NCBI GenBank assembly: GCA_031260825.1
Contig: JAISKS010000044.1
Location: 1 to 10,205 of the forward strand
Reading direction: 5' to 3'
Length of the DNA: 10,205 nucleotides
Origin: Bifidobacteriaceae bacterium
GTDB lineage: Bacteria > Actinomycetota > Actinomycetes > Actinomycetales > Bifidobacteriaceae
In this document: positions 1-7,942 of the stretch, in pieces
How positions within the stretch are numbered: the stretch's first letter is position 1
Layout of the letters: every line of letters begins with the position of its first letter
Notes under the pieces: model-generated
Seen by the model: the letters and a program-made list of their open reading frames with translations, nothing else
What the model was told of the DNA's origin: nothing
Database searches by the model: none
Program-made: the position numbers and the translations under genes

Positions 1-260
1 ATTCTGATAAAAATGCTATGGCTGATTCTAGGGCTGATTCTAAGGACGATTCTGATAATTTGACGCTTGCTAAAAACATATTTAATACTACTACTACTAC
101 TACTAGTTCAATTAAAGAAGTTCCAAAAGTATCAAATGTGAGCACTCAGCCTGCACTTTTTGATGCAGATGATTTGTTTGGTGTATCTAATAATTCTAGT
201 AATTCTGTACCGGATACTATTGCGGATGTTGCTGTAGCGGAAAATTCTGTAACAGATTAA
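1..260 (+). CDS. polA: DNA polymerase I, linker segment (5' end outside window, ends at an in-frame stop)
   Basis: The frame is open from the left edge (first full codon at position 3) to TAA at 258-260; the ATG at 18 is only an internal methionine candidate. The visible part is a low-complexity Ser/Asp/Thr/Asn-rich stretch with no fold I recognise. It includes a run of six Thr encoded by (ACT)6 at 87-104 and a short motif QPALFDADDLF. Such an acidic, disordered stretch with a QxxLF-type motif fits the linker that follows the 5'-nuclease domain in many PolA proteins. The polymerase part of PolA resumes directly after the stop in the same frame, which is the main reason for the assignment. I infer this is the tail of the 5'-nuclease half of a split or broken polA; the nuclease domain itself is not visible. 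Alone, it would be called hypothetical. Confidence 0.6.
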   Translation, partial: SDKNAMADSRADSKDDSDNLTLAKNIFNTTTTTTSSIKEVPKVSNVSTQPALFDADDLFGVSNNSSNSVPDTIADVAVAENSVTD

Positions 261-302
261 AATATAAAACTTCAAGTTGCGAGATATATCACAGATCCTG
301 AT

Positions 303-1637
303 TTGTATATAAAATATTCTAAAGATGATTCATTTGAGGATGATGATTTGGAAACACTTATGAAAGCGATTAATGAAAATGGGCAGGCTGAATTATTTGA
401 ATTAGAATATGAATTGACATCCGTTATTGAAAAAATGAATAATACAGGTGTGAAAATTAATCCTTCGATTCTGTCTGATGCGCTTCAAGATATTGCAAAA
501 AAACATAGCGAATCTGAACTGTCTGCGAAGAATTTAATTTTTGATAATTTTGATAATACTGAGGATTTTAATTTATCTTCTCCGAAACAACTTCAAACGA
601 TTTTATTTGATGTATTAGAGTTACCGAAAACTAAAAAAAATAAGACTGGTTATACAACCGATGCTAAGGCAATATCGAAATTAATTGAAAAAACTGATGA
701 TAATATTGTAGCAGGTTTTCTAAAGAATTTACAAGATTTTCGTGAGTATTCAAAGCTAAAAACAACAATTGAAGGTCTTATAAAAGCTGCTGATGAAAAT
801 GATATTATTCATACAACTTTCTTACAATTTAATACTGGCACAGGACGTCTAAGTTCAAAAAATCCTAACCTACAAAACTTACCTTTCAAAAAAGAAATTG
901 GCAAAAAAATTCGCGCTGCTTTTATTCCTAGCGATGGATATAAAAATCTTATTAGTGCCGATTATTCTCAAATTGAAATGAGAATTATGGCACATCTTGC
1001 AGGTGATTCCAAGACAATTGAGGCTTTCAAAAATGGACAAGATTTGCATAAATATATCGCATCATCAGTATACAGCATTGATTATTATGATGTAACAACT
1101 GCTCAAAGAAATTCAATAAAATCCCTTGTTTACGGCTTAGCTTATGGACTTACAACATTCGGACTTGCAGCAGATTTAAATGTTGGTTATCAAGAAGCTA
1201 AGCATATCACAGAAGAATTTTTTGCAGAGTTTTCTACTATAAAAGAATATTTAGATAACTCTATTAAAATTGCAAATGAGAATGGATATACTTCAACTAT
1301 TTTGAATCGTAGAAGATATTTATCTAATTTTTCAGCTATGTCAAAATTTGATAAAACTGCTACAGATCGCATTGCACTTAATGCTCCGATCCAAGGAAGT
1401 GCTGCTGATATTATAAAAATATCAATGCTAAAAATTTCCAAATTACTTAATGATAGTGATTTGAAATCTCGAATGATACTTCAAATTCATGATGAATTGG
1501 TATTCGAAGTTGCGGACGGCGAAGAGGATCAGCTCAAATCTTTTATTTTGAAAGCTATGGAAGATACTGTAAAGTTAAGCGTACCAATCCCTGTATCGAT
1601 AGGTGTTGGAGCGAATTTGCTTGATGCAGCTCATTAA
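303..1637 (+). CDS. polA: DNA polymerase I, polymerase domain (family A, no proofreading domain)
   Basis: This is the template-directed DNA polymerase of repair and Okazaki-fragment processing. Counting from TTG 303, motif A is SADYSQIEMR with catalytic D220. Motif B is RNSIKSLVYG, carrying R, K and Y277. Motif C is QIHDELVFE with H396-D397-E398. TGRLSSKNPNLQNLP and the C-terminal GVGANLLDAAH are also typical of family A. Only a remnant of the 3'-5' exonuclease fold is present: the residues encoded from 261, VARYITDPDLY, resemble the end of that domain in Taq PolI, and no DEDD proofreading residues are seen, so proofreading is unlikely. The frame is open from 261, immediately after the in-frame TAA. 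Possible starts are TTG 303 (no Shine-Dalgarno), TTG 348 (GAGGA at 336-340, 7-nt spacing) and ATG 360. Position 277 is Tyr where Taq and E. coli have Phe. ispE follows after 12 bp, probably co-transcribed. Confidence 0.9.
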   Translation: MYIKYSKDDSFEDDDLETLMKAINENGQAELFELEYELTSVIEKMNNTGVKINPSILSDALQDIAKKHSESELSAKNLIFDNFDNTEDFNLSSPKQLQTILFDVLELPKTKKNKTGYTTDAKAISKLIEKTDDNIVAGFLKNLQDFREYSKLKTTIEGLIKAADENDIIHTTFLQFNTGTGRLSSKNPNLQNLPFKKEIGKKIRAAFIPSDGYKNLISADYSQIEMRIMAHLAGDSKTIEAFKNGQDLHKYIASSVYSIDYYDVTTAQRNSIKSLVYGLAYGLTTFGLAADLNVGYQEAKHITEEFFAEFSTIKEYLDNSIKIANENGYTSTILNRRRYLSNFSAMSKFDKTATDRIALNAPIQGSAADIIKISMLKISKLLNDSDLKSRMILQIHDELVFEVADGEEDQLKSFILKAMEDTVKLSVPIPVSIGVGANLLDAAH

Positions 1638-1649
1638 TCTGGGATAATT

Positions 1650-2384
1650 ATGTACGAATTTGAAGATAGTATTAAAGCATACGGAAAAGTAAATCTTAAG
1701 CTTAAAATTCGCGGCACTGACGAAAAAGGTTATCATTTGCTATATACTATTTTTTGCAAAGCACCAATATATGATACTGTGAAATTATCTGTTGCAGCAG
1801 ATGATTCTGACGGTACTATTATTATAAATGGGGAGCATAATAAGACGGACGACCTCGTATATAAAGCTATCAAATCGTACTATTCAGATATGCCCAATTA
1901 TACATTTTATGTTGATTATGAAAAAAATATTCCTATCGGTGGAGGTATGGCTGGCGGGTCATCTGATGCTGCTGCAATAATTATTTTGCTAGAAAGATTT
2001 AGCGGAAAACTCCCCGAAGAAACGCGTATGAATGTACTTACAGGCTTGGGTGCAGATGTTGCGGTAATGTATAAAATTAATAATGGTGAAGGCGATATAT
2101 TTGAGGGAACTCATTATGGAGAGGTTCTGAATAAGTTAATTGTTCCTGTACCAGAAATTGAAATTTACAAAATGGATACGCAGCTTAGTACAGCTTTTGT
2201 TTTTGATACTTATGACAAAATGGGTGGCTCTGGAGATAATGATCTTGAGGATGCTGCTCGATACATAGTTCCTGAAATAGGGGTGAAACTCGATGAGTTA
2301 AGACGTGAATTTCCTGATGATAAAGTTATGCTAAGTGGTAGTGGTGCTACTATTTTTAGGATAAAAAAGCATACTCGCATTTAA
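1650..2384 (+). CDS. ispE: 4-diphosphocytidyl-2-C-methyl-D-erythritol kinase (GHMP kinase)
   Basis: IspE phosphorylates CDP-methylerythritol with ATP in the MEP route to isoprenoid precursors, in the cytoplasm. All GHMP kinase motifs are present. The N-terminal AYGKVNLKLKIRG has K13 at the catalytic lysine position and is followed by KGYHLLYTIF. The ATP loop is IPIGGGMAGGSSDAA (94-108). GADVAVM holds D136, the expected catalytic aspartate. NDLEDAA (197-203) and the C-terminal LSGSGATIF (228-236) also match. The Gly-Tyr-His and Asn-Asp-Leu-Glu signatures favour IspE over other GHMP kinases such as homoserine or mevalonate kinase. At 244 residues it is somewhat shorter than the E. coli enzyme (about 283), but no motif is missing. 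The ATG lies 12 bp after polA with only a weak GGGAT upstream, so translational coupling is plausible. No other MEP gene is in the window, so pathway completeness cannot be judged. Confidence 0.88.
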   Translation: MYEFEDSIKAYGKVNLKLKIRGTDEKGYHLLYTIFCKAPIYDTVKLSVAADDSDGTIIINGEHNKTDDLVYKAIKSYYSDMPNYTFYVDYEKNIPIGGGMAGGSSDAAAIIILLERFSGKLPEETRMNVLTGLGADVAVMYKINNGEGDIFEGTHYGEVLNKLIVPVPEIEIYKMDTQLSTAFVFDTYDKMGGSGDNDLEDAARYIVPEIGVKLDELRREFPDDKVMLSGSGATIFRIKKHTRI

Positions 2385-2395
2385 AAAAAAGGTCT

Positions 2396-2461
2396 TACTT
2401 TAAGGCAAAAGTTATTTTACTTTTTAGGCAAAAGTGACTTTACTTTTTAGGTAAAAGTGAT
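2396..2461. repeat. 23-bp tandem repeat, about 3 copies, at the convergent ispE/NUDIX junction
   Basis: The core AGGCAAAAGTGACTTTAC recurs with its GG at 2404, 2427 and 2450. The first copy is 22 bp and diverged, the second is 23 bp, and the third is partial and lies inside the NUDIX gene, where it encodes the last residues. Within the first two copies AAAAGT pairs with a downstream ACTTTT (2407-2412 with 2419-2424; 2430-2435 with 2442-2447). This gives weak AT-rich hairpins with T-rich 3' arms that might act as a crude bidirectional terminator between the convergent genes. No stronger terminator is visible here. Confidence 0.8.
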
Positions 2462-3003
2462 GCGGTTTTTGCATAAAGATAACCCGCAATAGTTTTAAAA
2501 TCTTTGATCTGATTTGAAAAAATTAACTCATCAAGTTCGGATTCAGTATAAAAATGTACCTCAACATATTCATCATGATCGAGATCTTGCTCAGTTTTTT
2601 CACCAAGCTCAATATAGTATAAATACAGATATTCGCTAGTCCAAGCAGGAGATGTGAACGCGTCAAAAAGTAGCTCACAGGATTTCACACTATATCCTAC
2701 CTCTTCATTTGTTTCGCGAATAGCAGCAGTTTGCGGATCCTCATTATCATCAATTACGCCCGCAGGAAGTTCAAATATATAGTCATTATTAGCACCATAT
2801 CTTGACTGTTTCACAATCGCAATTTTTCCGTCTTCACGAACAGCTACAACAACTACTGCCCCACCCTTTTTAACCAGTGTTCTCTGCGCATCTTCTACAA
2901 TTCTACCATCGGGAAAATGCAGATCAACTTTGTCTTCAATTAGCTCAAGAAATCTATTTTTATATATGGAATTATGCTCTTTTAAAGTGATTTCATTATT
3001 CAT
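2440..3003 (-). CDS. NUDIX hydrolase, ADP-ribose/nucleotide-sugar pyrophosphatase type
   Basis: NUDIX enzymes cleave nucleoside diphosphates linked to another moiety. The full NUDIX box is present at residues 82-104: G82, E88, then RETNEEVGY with the metal-binding E97, E100 and E101. The approach RYGANNDYIFELPAG and the following FTSPAWTSEYLYLYY are typical of the ADP-ribose pyrophosphatase (NudF-like) branch, so ADP-ribose or a nucleotide sugar is a better guess than mutagenic dNTPs. The length of 187 residues is normal for that branch. No signal peptide is seen, so it is cytoplasmic. AAGGA lies about 8 nt before the ATG, and its first bases are part of the stop codon of the upstream gene, 11 bp apart, implying co-transcription with the glycosyltransferase operon. 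The last codons lie inside a 23-bp tandem repeat. The exact substrate cannot be read from the sequence. Confidence 0.88.
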   Translation of the reverse strand: MNNEITLKEHNSIYKNRFLELIEDKVDLHFPDGRIVEDAQRTLVKKGGAVVVVAVREDGKIAIVKQSRYGANNDYIFELPAGVIDDNEDPQTAAIRETNEEVGYSVKSCELLFDAFTSPAWTSEYLYLYYIELGEKTEQDLDHDEYVEVHFYTESELDELIFSNQIKDFKTIAGYLYAKTASLLPKK

Positions 3004-3014
3004 ATCTTAGTTCC

Positions 3015-4691
3015 TTATTTCAATAATTCTAATCGGTAAATATTAACATTTTTTGTAATCAAATCTGTACTATAAGAATTTATAGTTGATAAATATCCAT
3101 TAGATGTAGATAAATTAATATTAGCGTAGATTTCATGTTCAGTAGAATCCAAGCTAACAATTTGAATGCCACCAAGCGTATCAGCTTGATCATATAAATC
3201 ACTAATTGGAATTGCAATATATTTTTTATCAAAAGCAATTTCTGTTGTTTTTACAGCTACACCTTCATTATTATATGAAATAACTATTGCATTTTCAGTC
3301 TCGGAGGAATATAAATTAAGCGTACCTTGTGCAAAATTTGTTGAAGGAATTATCAATGAATTAGCACTTTTTATTGCAGTAGTATAAGCGAGTTCTGTCG
3401 CATTTCTCGTTACAGCACCGCCAACTATTAGACACTCAAGTGAACTCTCAGAACAGTCAGTTTTTAGAACTGCAGTATATTTTCCTGCAGAAAGTTCGTT
3501 TTCATTAAGGTCAAAAATAGTAACTTTGCCAGACTCTAAATCAAGTTTTTTCGAAAAAATAGTACCATCTGAATTAATCAAATCTAAGTCAATTTTTATA
3601 TCAGAAAATCCTAATATTTCTAATTTCGAATTTGCTGATTCACTTTTGTAAATTCCAGGGATTACTAATTCATTTGATGGCGTAGCGGTAGGCGATGAAT
3701 AGTCACTTCCAAGAGATACAATTCCATCAAGAATTGAACTTTGAATTTGCGCGGAAATTTTAACGCCAGAAGATTTCACATTAATGATTAAAGCATCTTG
3801 ATCAGCAGCGCCAGATCCAAGTGGTACTTTTACGAATTCGCCGCCTGGTACAGAAATTTGTTTTGATGCAGAGTATTGTAAACTCGACACATCTGCAGTA
3901 GAAAGTCCGGATTCAATCGAGAAAACATTTTTTGATATGACAGTTGGATCGTCTGTACCAAATGCTGTTAAAGCAACATTTGCTGATGTAAGATTTGGAT
4001 TATATAGCATTAAAATATTTGAGTTTTGTGAAAAAGTTTCATTGGCTACAAGCCAAGTGTCCGTAGATGGTACAGTGCAATTCGCTGTGGAAATACCTTT
4101 AAAATCACCATCATTTAATTTTGAAATCGACACACCTGCTATGCCAGTTTTTGATTGATCTGGGTCATTAGAAGAATAAAATACTGAAGGTGTAGGGTCA
4201 GGGTTTATCGCAACTGCAAGGTCGAAATCTCCATTAATTATATCAATATTTCCTAATGTATCATTTTTGTCATAACCAAGTTTTTGAATCGGATTTTCAT
4301 CATTCAATCCTAAACCTAAAAATATATTTTGTACTTCGGGTTTGGTTGGCATAGAAGAATATGCGCCTTCAATTCCTTCATATTCGTCATAAGGCTCAAT
4401 CGCACCTGGGCATAAAATTGATGCGTTTGAAGTATTAATAGTTTGAGATTGTCCGATTGGTTTTTTGACATTTTCGGTTGATGTATCGTTGCCAAAAATA
4501 AAACTTGAAATAATAGAAAAACCAAATAAAATAACTATTAAAAATGTAGCAAAAAACTTGAAAATTTGAGAGCTAGGATTTTCATTTAAATTATCATCAA
4601 TATCGTCAACTATACCATCGAGATTTTTGCTAATATCTATCAAATCATCTGATGTGATAATCTTATTTACTTTTTTAGACATAAACACCAT
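3015..4691 (-). CDS. DUF5719-like membrane-anchored extracytoplasmic protein
   Basis: The protein has a very acidic cytoplasmic tail (residues 1-45, with runs such as DDIDDNLNEN). One transmembrane helix follows at about 46-66, with no Lys or Arg inside it. The rest, about 490 residues, is a Ser/Thr/Asn-rich, beta-rich extracellular part. Features I recall from actinobacterial DUF5719 proteins are ILCPG (C94), NCTVPSTDTWLVAN (C205), LMLYNPN, VPGGEFVKVPLG, and SSILDGIVSLGSDY followed by LVIPGI. Function is unknown in that family; its genes commonly adjoin a large GT2 membrane glycosyltransferase, exactly as here. C94/C205 and C413/C420 are candidate disulfide pairs. The gene overlaps the glycosyltransferase gene by 17 bp from ATG 4691, or by 8 bp from ATG 4682 (MSKK...). 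Both starts have only weak upstream purine stretches, and I cannot decide between them. It probably acts with that enzyme at the cell surface. Confidence 0.75.
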   Translation of the reverse strand: MVFMSKKVNKIITSDDLIDISKNLDGIVDDIDDNLNENPSSQIFKFFATFLIVILFGFSIISSFIFGNDTSTENVKKPIGQSQTINTSNASILCPGAIEPYDEYEGIEGAYSSMPTKPEVQNIFLGLGLNDENPIQKLGYDKNDTLGNIDIINGDFDLAVAINPDPTPSVFYSSNDPDQSKTGIAGVSISKLNDGDFKGISTANCTVPSTDTWLVANETFSQNSNILMLYNPNLTSANVALTAFGTDDPTVISKNVFSIESGLSTADVSSLQYSASKQISVPGGEFVKVPLGSGAADQDALIINVKSSGVKISAQIQSSILDGIVSLGSDYSSPTATPSNELVIPGIYKSESANSKLEILGFSDIKIDLDLINSDGTIFSKKLDLESGKVTIFDLNENELSAGKYTAVLKTDCSESSLECLIVGGAVTRNATELAYTTAIKSANSLIIPSTNFAQGTLNLYSSETENAIVISYNNEGVAVKTTEIAFDKKYIAIPISDLYDQADTLGGIQIVSLDSTEHEIYANINLSTSNGYLSTINSYSTDLITKNVNIYRLELLK

Positions 4692-7600
4692 CCATCTTTT
4701 GAGCTCTAATTGGTATCATCAAAATTAATAAACTAATTGTATAAATGAACACAATTATTATCCAAAGTTTATACAGAAAATTGCGGAATTCTGAATCAGA
4801 ATTATCAAGCATATTAGACTGCTCAGGCTCGGCAGTTATTCTCCAGAAATGCATATTTTCATTATCAATCACGCTTTCCAATCTATCTGTTAAGTCGATG
4901 GATTCAACTAGTGCTGGCGCATTAGGATTTTGAAGAGTTTCACCTGTTACAACAATTCCGTTTATGCCTAAATTAGCTAAATTTTGAGCTGTCTGAGTAT
5001 TAGGGGAAATCGCAAGTTGTGATACTAATTCTTTGATTAAAACATTACCTTCAGATTCGAATGAATATGCGTAATCACTAAACTGTAGGACAGGAGAATA
5101 ATCAACAAATTCGCTGCCACCGCTTCTGATAATTGTATAATAAAAATCTTCATCTTCATCGCCATTTTTTATAACTAGCTCGAAAGGAGAATCAAGATTT
5201 TGTTGAAGTTTTCTGGCGGAAGTTGGGATTAAATAATTTTCATTTACAATATGAAGTTTTAAATCTGTAGATATTTGCGAAGAAAAGAATACGAATACAC
5301 TTGCAGAAATAATAGATAGTAAAAGCAAAATAGTGATATAAGGTTTGAATATAACTTTATCTTCAGAGTTCGTATCAAGCCATCTATTAATAGTATTCTT
5401 TTTTATAATTGCGAATGGATTATAATTAGGAAGTAATAGGCAAATTCCGATTAATAAAATGAAATTAATCAGAATACCAAAGTTCGCAATACTGAAATAA
5501 ACTGGCTCACCAGAAACATAAGAGAACTGAATTCTGGAAGATATTAAAGAAATAAATATTGTAGCAATTAAAATAGAAAATATCCAATTTGTGATTTTTG
5601 AATTATAAGAATCTTTATGTCTGTTTGATGCAACGAAAAATATAATTGTAATTATAGAAAACATTATTACCATTGGAAGGTCCTGAATAGTACCTGTAAA
5701 TATTGAATCATTTCCAATTATTGAATTATATAAATTCTGTGGTTTAAAGTTATTTGGGAAATCATTTGAAGCTAAGAATAGTTTTAGACCGCCTAAATGA
5801 ATTAATCTAAATGAGTAATATATTACTGGGATGAGCAACAAAATACCAAATGAAAAACCAATATAAACTCGTCGATGTTTATTGATATATTTTTTGTGAG
5901 TAGTTGTTATTAAAAATATAATGAACGTAATTGGTAAGAATAAATTTGGAGCAACACCCATTAATAAACCAAAACATAAAATAAATGCAGCATAAGAATT
6001 TGCAGTTGGTTTTATAGGAATTTGGAAATCAGTTTTTGCAAATCCAAATGCTTTCATAAAAGTAAATAATAATAATGGGATAATTATGTAAGCTATAACG
6101 GAATTAACTTTGCCAGAAATTATATCGTTTAAAAACACTGGAGAAATAGACCAGATAATACTAGCGCAGAATCTCATATAAATTGATCTTGTAATGACAC
6201 CAGAAGTAACCCAAAATGTAAAGCAACTAATAGGAATCGCTAAAATTAAAATTACTCCAATTGCGAGTTTTAACATTCCAGCAAATATTGTTGCAAGAAC
6301 AAAAAATATAGATAGACTCGGAGCTAAAACAGTACCAAAACCAAAACCTGATGGAATAGAACCGTCTAAAAATGTTTTTAGAAATTCATTATAACCTAGA
6401 TATGCACCTAATAAATTAGGCCCAATCCAAACGCTACTAAGTGGATCAGAAAAATAATTAAATACATTTATTGAATTGGCTGATAGGAATATTAATGAGA
6501 AAAGAGAAGTTAAAATTAGCGCTGCAGCAAGGTAATTATGTTTTATAGAAGCCAGATTTCTAATGCCTTTTAATTGAGTTAAATTTGGTAAATAATTTTT
6601 ATATTCTTTATAAGTTTTTAATAATTGCACATCTTGTTTAATGGCTTTTAAATCAGCTTTTGTAGCAAACATAGGTTTTGGATTAAATTTTGCAGGAGCA
6701 GCTTTTTTGATTTTTCTAAGTCTAGATTTTGTAAATAATACAACAGGCAAAATTGCAAAATTCTCAAACGCAAAAATGATCTGATGAAATCCAGCAAGAG
6801 GCTGTTTATTAAATAATTTAACAATATATTTAAATGGAGATAATAATAATTGTATGATTATATAAAATGGAATTATTAATAATCTTGTATATTTCATTCG
6901 CAGATAAACAATGGCTTGGCGACGCTTATAAAGTGATTTATTATTGTCTAAAATCAATGTGTCAAAATCAGATACTTCATCACTACTATGAGATCTTGGA
7001 GCATTTTTTAAAGCATTTGTATTATGATTTTTTATATCACGAACACCATAATAACTAAGTTTATAATGGTAAATTCTGGCTTTAGGTGCTACTAAAATTC
7101 TGTATCCGGCAATATGAGCTTTGTAGCAAAAGTCTAATGATTCGCCGTATGTACCAGCAATTTCATCAAAGCCATTTATGCTAAAAAACATTTTTGAATC
7201 AACTAATGCACCAGTGATTCCAATTGCAAAAACATCTTCACGAGAATCATATTGACCTTGATCAATTTCTTCATATCCAACTAATGTTGTGCGTTCAAAG
7301 TTTTTTGAAATTGTATATCCGACTTCTTCAATATAATTAGTTTTTGGATTAATTTGTTTAAGTCCTACAATACCCACTGTACCTTTAACAGCCTCAGAGA
7401 ATTGCATTTTAAGAGAGTCTTCATCAGTATAAGAATCATCATGAAAAAGCCAAAAATAATCTGATTCTTTAAATTTAAATTCTTCAGAAAATACTAGTTT
7501 ATCAATCGCACTTCCGAAAGATTTTGCCTTTGGAATTCGAGTAGTTTGAACATCTATAAATTTAGGAATTTGTGAAATAATCTTTTGAATTTCTGGAGAT

Positions 7601-7917
7601 AAAGATAATGTCGAGGAAGATGCAGCCTTACGAGTGACGTCTTTTTTCTGATGTTTAAGTGGCTTAACTTCATCTTTATATGTGAAAACAATAGCTAAAT
7701 TATTAACAGGTTTACTTTGGTTAATAATAGATTTTAAGCATTCAACCAATAGCTCAGGATTGCCATCACTTACAACAATTGCTGTAACAATTTTATTGGA
7801 TTCTAGATTAGTTATTTTTGAACTTAATTTAGATTTTAATTTAATATGTGTATCGTTGTCAGTGCTGCGAACAGTTTTATTTGGGGCTTTAGATTCCGCA
7901 GATTTTCTTATAGACAT
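4675..7917 (-). CDS. GT2-family glycosyltransferase with large multi-spanning membrane domain
   Basis: A family 2 glycosyltransferase domain occupies roughly residues 42-285. It starts with VTAIVVSDGNPELL and CLKSIINQS (nucleotide-sugar fold). FWLFHDDS (155-162) stands at the DxD metal-binding position. GITGALVDSKMFFSINGFDE follows. ESLDFCYKAHIAGYR (259-273) is the acceptor/ED-like region, before APKARIYHY. Hydrophobic helices lie at about 345-365 and 378-396. A cytoplasmic basic stretch (397-460) separates them from ten or more further helices between 462 and 880. An extracytoplasmic segment of about 160 residues and a final helix near the C-terminus complete the 1080 residues. The layout matches the large actinobacterial GT2 proteins encoded beside DUF5719. 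The likely role is making or exporting a surface glycan; donor and acceptor are unknown. There is no Shine-Dalgarno, and a TATAAT lies 6 nt before the ATG, so the mRNA is probably leaderless. It is first in an operon with the DUF5719-like and NUDIX genes. Confidence 0.87.
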   Translation of the reverse strand: MSIRKSAESKAPNKTVRSTDNDTHIKLKSKLSSKITNLESNKIVTAIVVSDGNPELLVECLKSIINQSKPVNNLAIVFTYKDEVKPLKHQKKDVTRKAASSSTLSLSPEIQKIISQIPKFIDVQTTRIPKAKSFGSAIDKLVFSEEFKFKESDYFWLFHDDSYTDEDSLKMQFSEAVKGTVGIVGLKQINPKTNYIEEVGYTISKNFERTTLVGYEEIDQGQYDSREDVFAIGITGALVDSKMFFSINGFDEIAGTYGESLDFCYKAHIAGYRILVAPKARIYHYKLSYYGVRDIKNHNTNALKNAPRSHSSDEVSDFDTLILDNNKSLYKRRQAIVYLRMKYTRLLIIPFYIIIQLLLSPFKYIVKLFNKQPLAGFHQIIFAFENFAILPVVLFTKSRLRKIKKAAPAKFNPKPMFATKADLKAIKQDVQLLKTYKEYKNYLPNLTQLKGIRNLASIKHNYLAAALILTSLFSLIFLSANSINVFNYFSDPLSSVWIGPNLLGAYLGYNEFLKTFLDGSIPSGFGFGTVLAPSLSIFFVLATIFAGMLKLAIGVILILAIPISCFTFWVTSGVITRSIYMRFCASIIWSISPVFLNDIISGKVNSVIAYIIIPLLLFTFMKAFGFAKTDFQIPIKPTANSYAAFILCFGLLMGVAPNLFLPITFIIFLITTTHKKYINKHRRVYIGFSFGILLLIPVIYYSFRLIHLGGLKLFLASNDFPNNFKPQNLYNSIIGNDSIFTGTIQDLPMVIMFSIITIIFFVASNRHKDSYNSKITNWIFSILIATIFISLISSRIQFSYVSGEPVYFSIANFGILINFILLIGICLLLPNYNPFAIIKKNTINRWLDTNSEDKVIFKPYITILLLLSIISASVFVFFSSQISTDLKLHIVNENYLIPTSARKLQQNLDSPFELVIKNGDEDEDFYYTIIRSGGSEFVDYSPVLQFSDYAYSFESEGNVLIKELVSQLAISPNTQTAQNLANLGINGIVVTGETLQNPNAPALVESIDLTDRLESVIDNENMHFWRITAEPEQSNMLDNSDSEFRNFLYKLWIIIVFIYTISLLILMIPIRAQKMDGVYV

Positions 7918-7923
7918 ATATAA

Positions 7924-7940
7924 ATTATATTATAATTATA
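7924..7940 (-). promoter_or_regulatory. Putative leaderless promoter of the glycosyltransferase operon
   Basis: On the minus strand two perfect TATAAT hexamers read at 7940-7935 and 7929-7924. From the nearer one the standard 6-nt gap places transcription start on base 7917, the A of the ATG. No Shine-Dalgarno is present in the AT-only stretch before the ATG, consistent with a leaderless transcript. I see no good -35 box for either hexamer, so confidence is limited in such AT-rich sequence. Confidence 0.5.
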
Positions 7941-7942
7941 AG

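Noticed and set aside
258..260. TAA read as a sense codon (recoding) in polA
   Set aside because: Every other gene in the window ends in TAA, so TAA is the working stop codon; a split, mutated or misread polA is simpler.
6194..6394. Plus-strand frames inside the glycosyltransferase and DUF5719-like genes
   Set aside because: They are antisense to frames with clear domain and membrane-helix patterns and lack any family resemblance.
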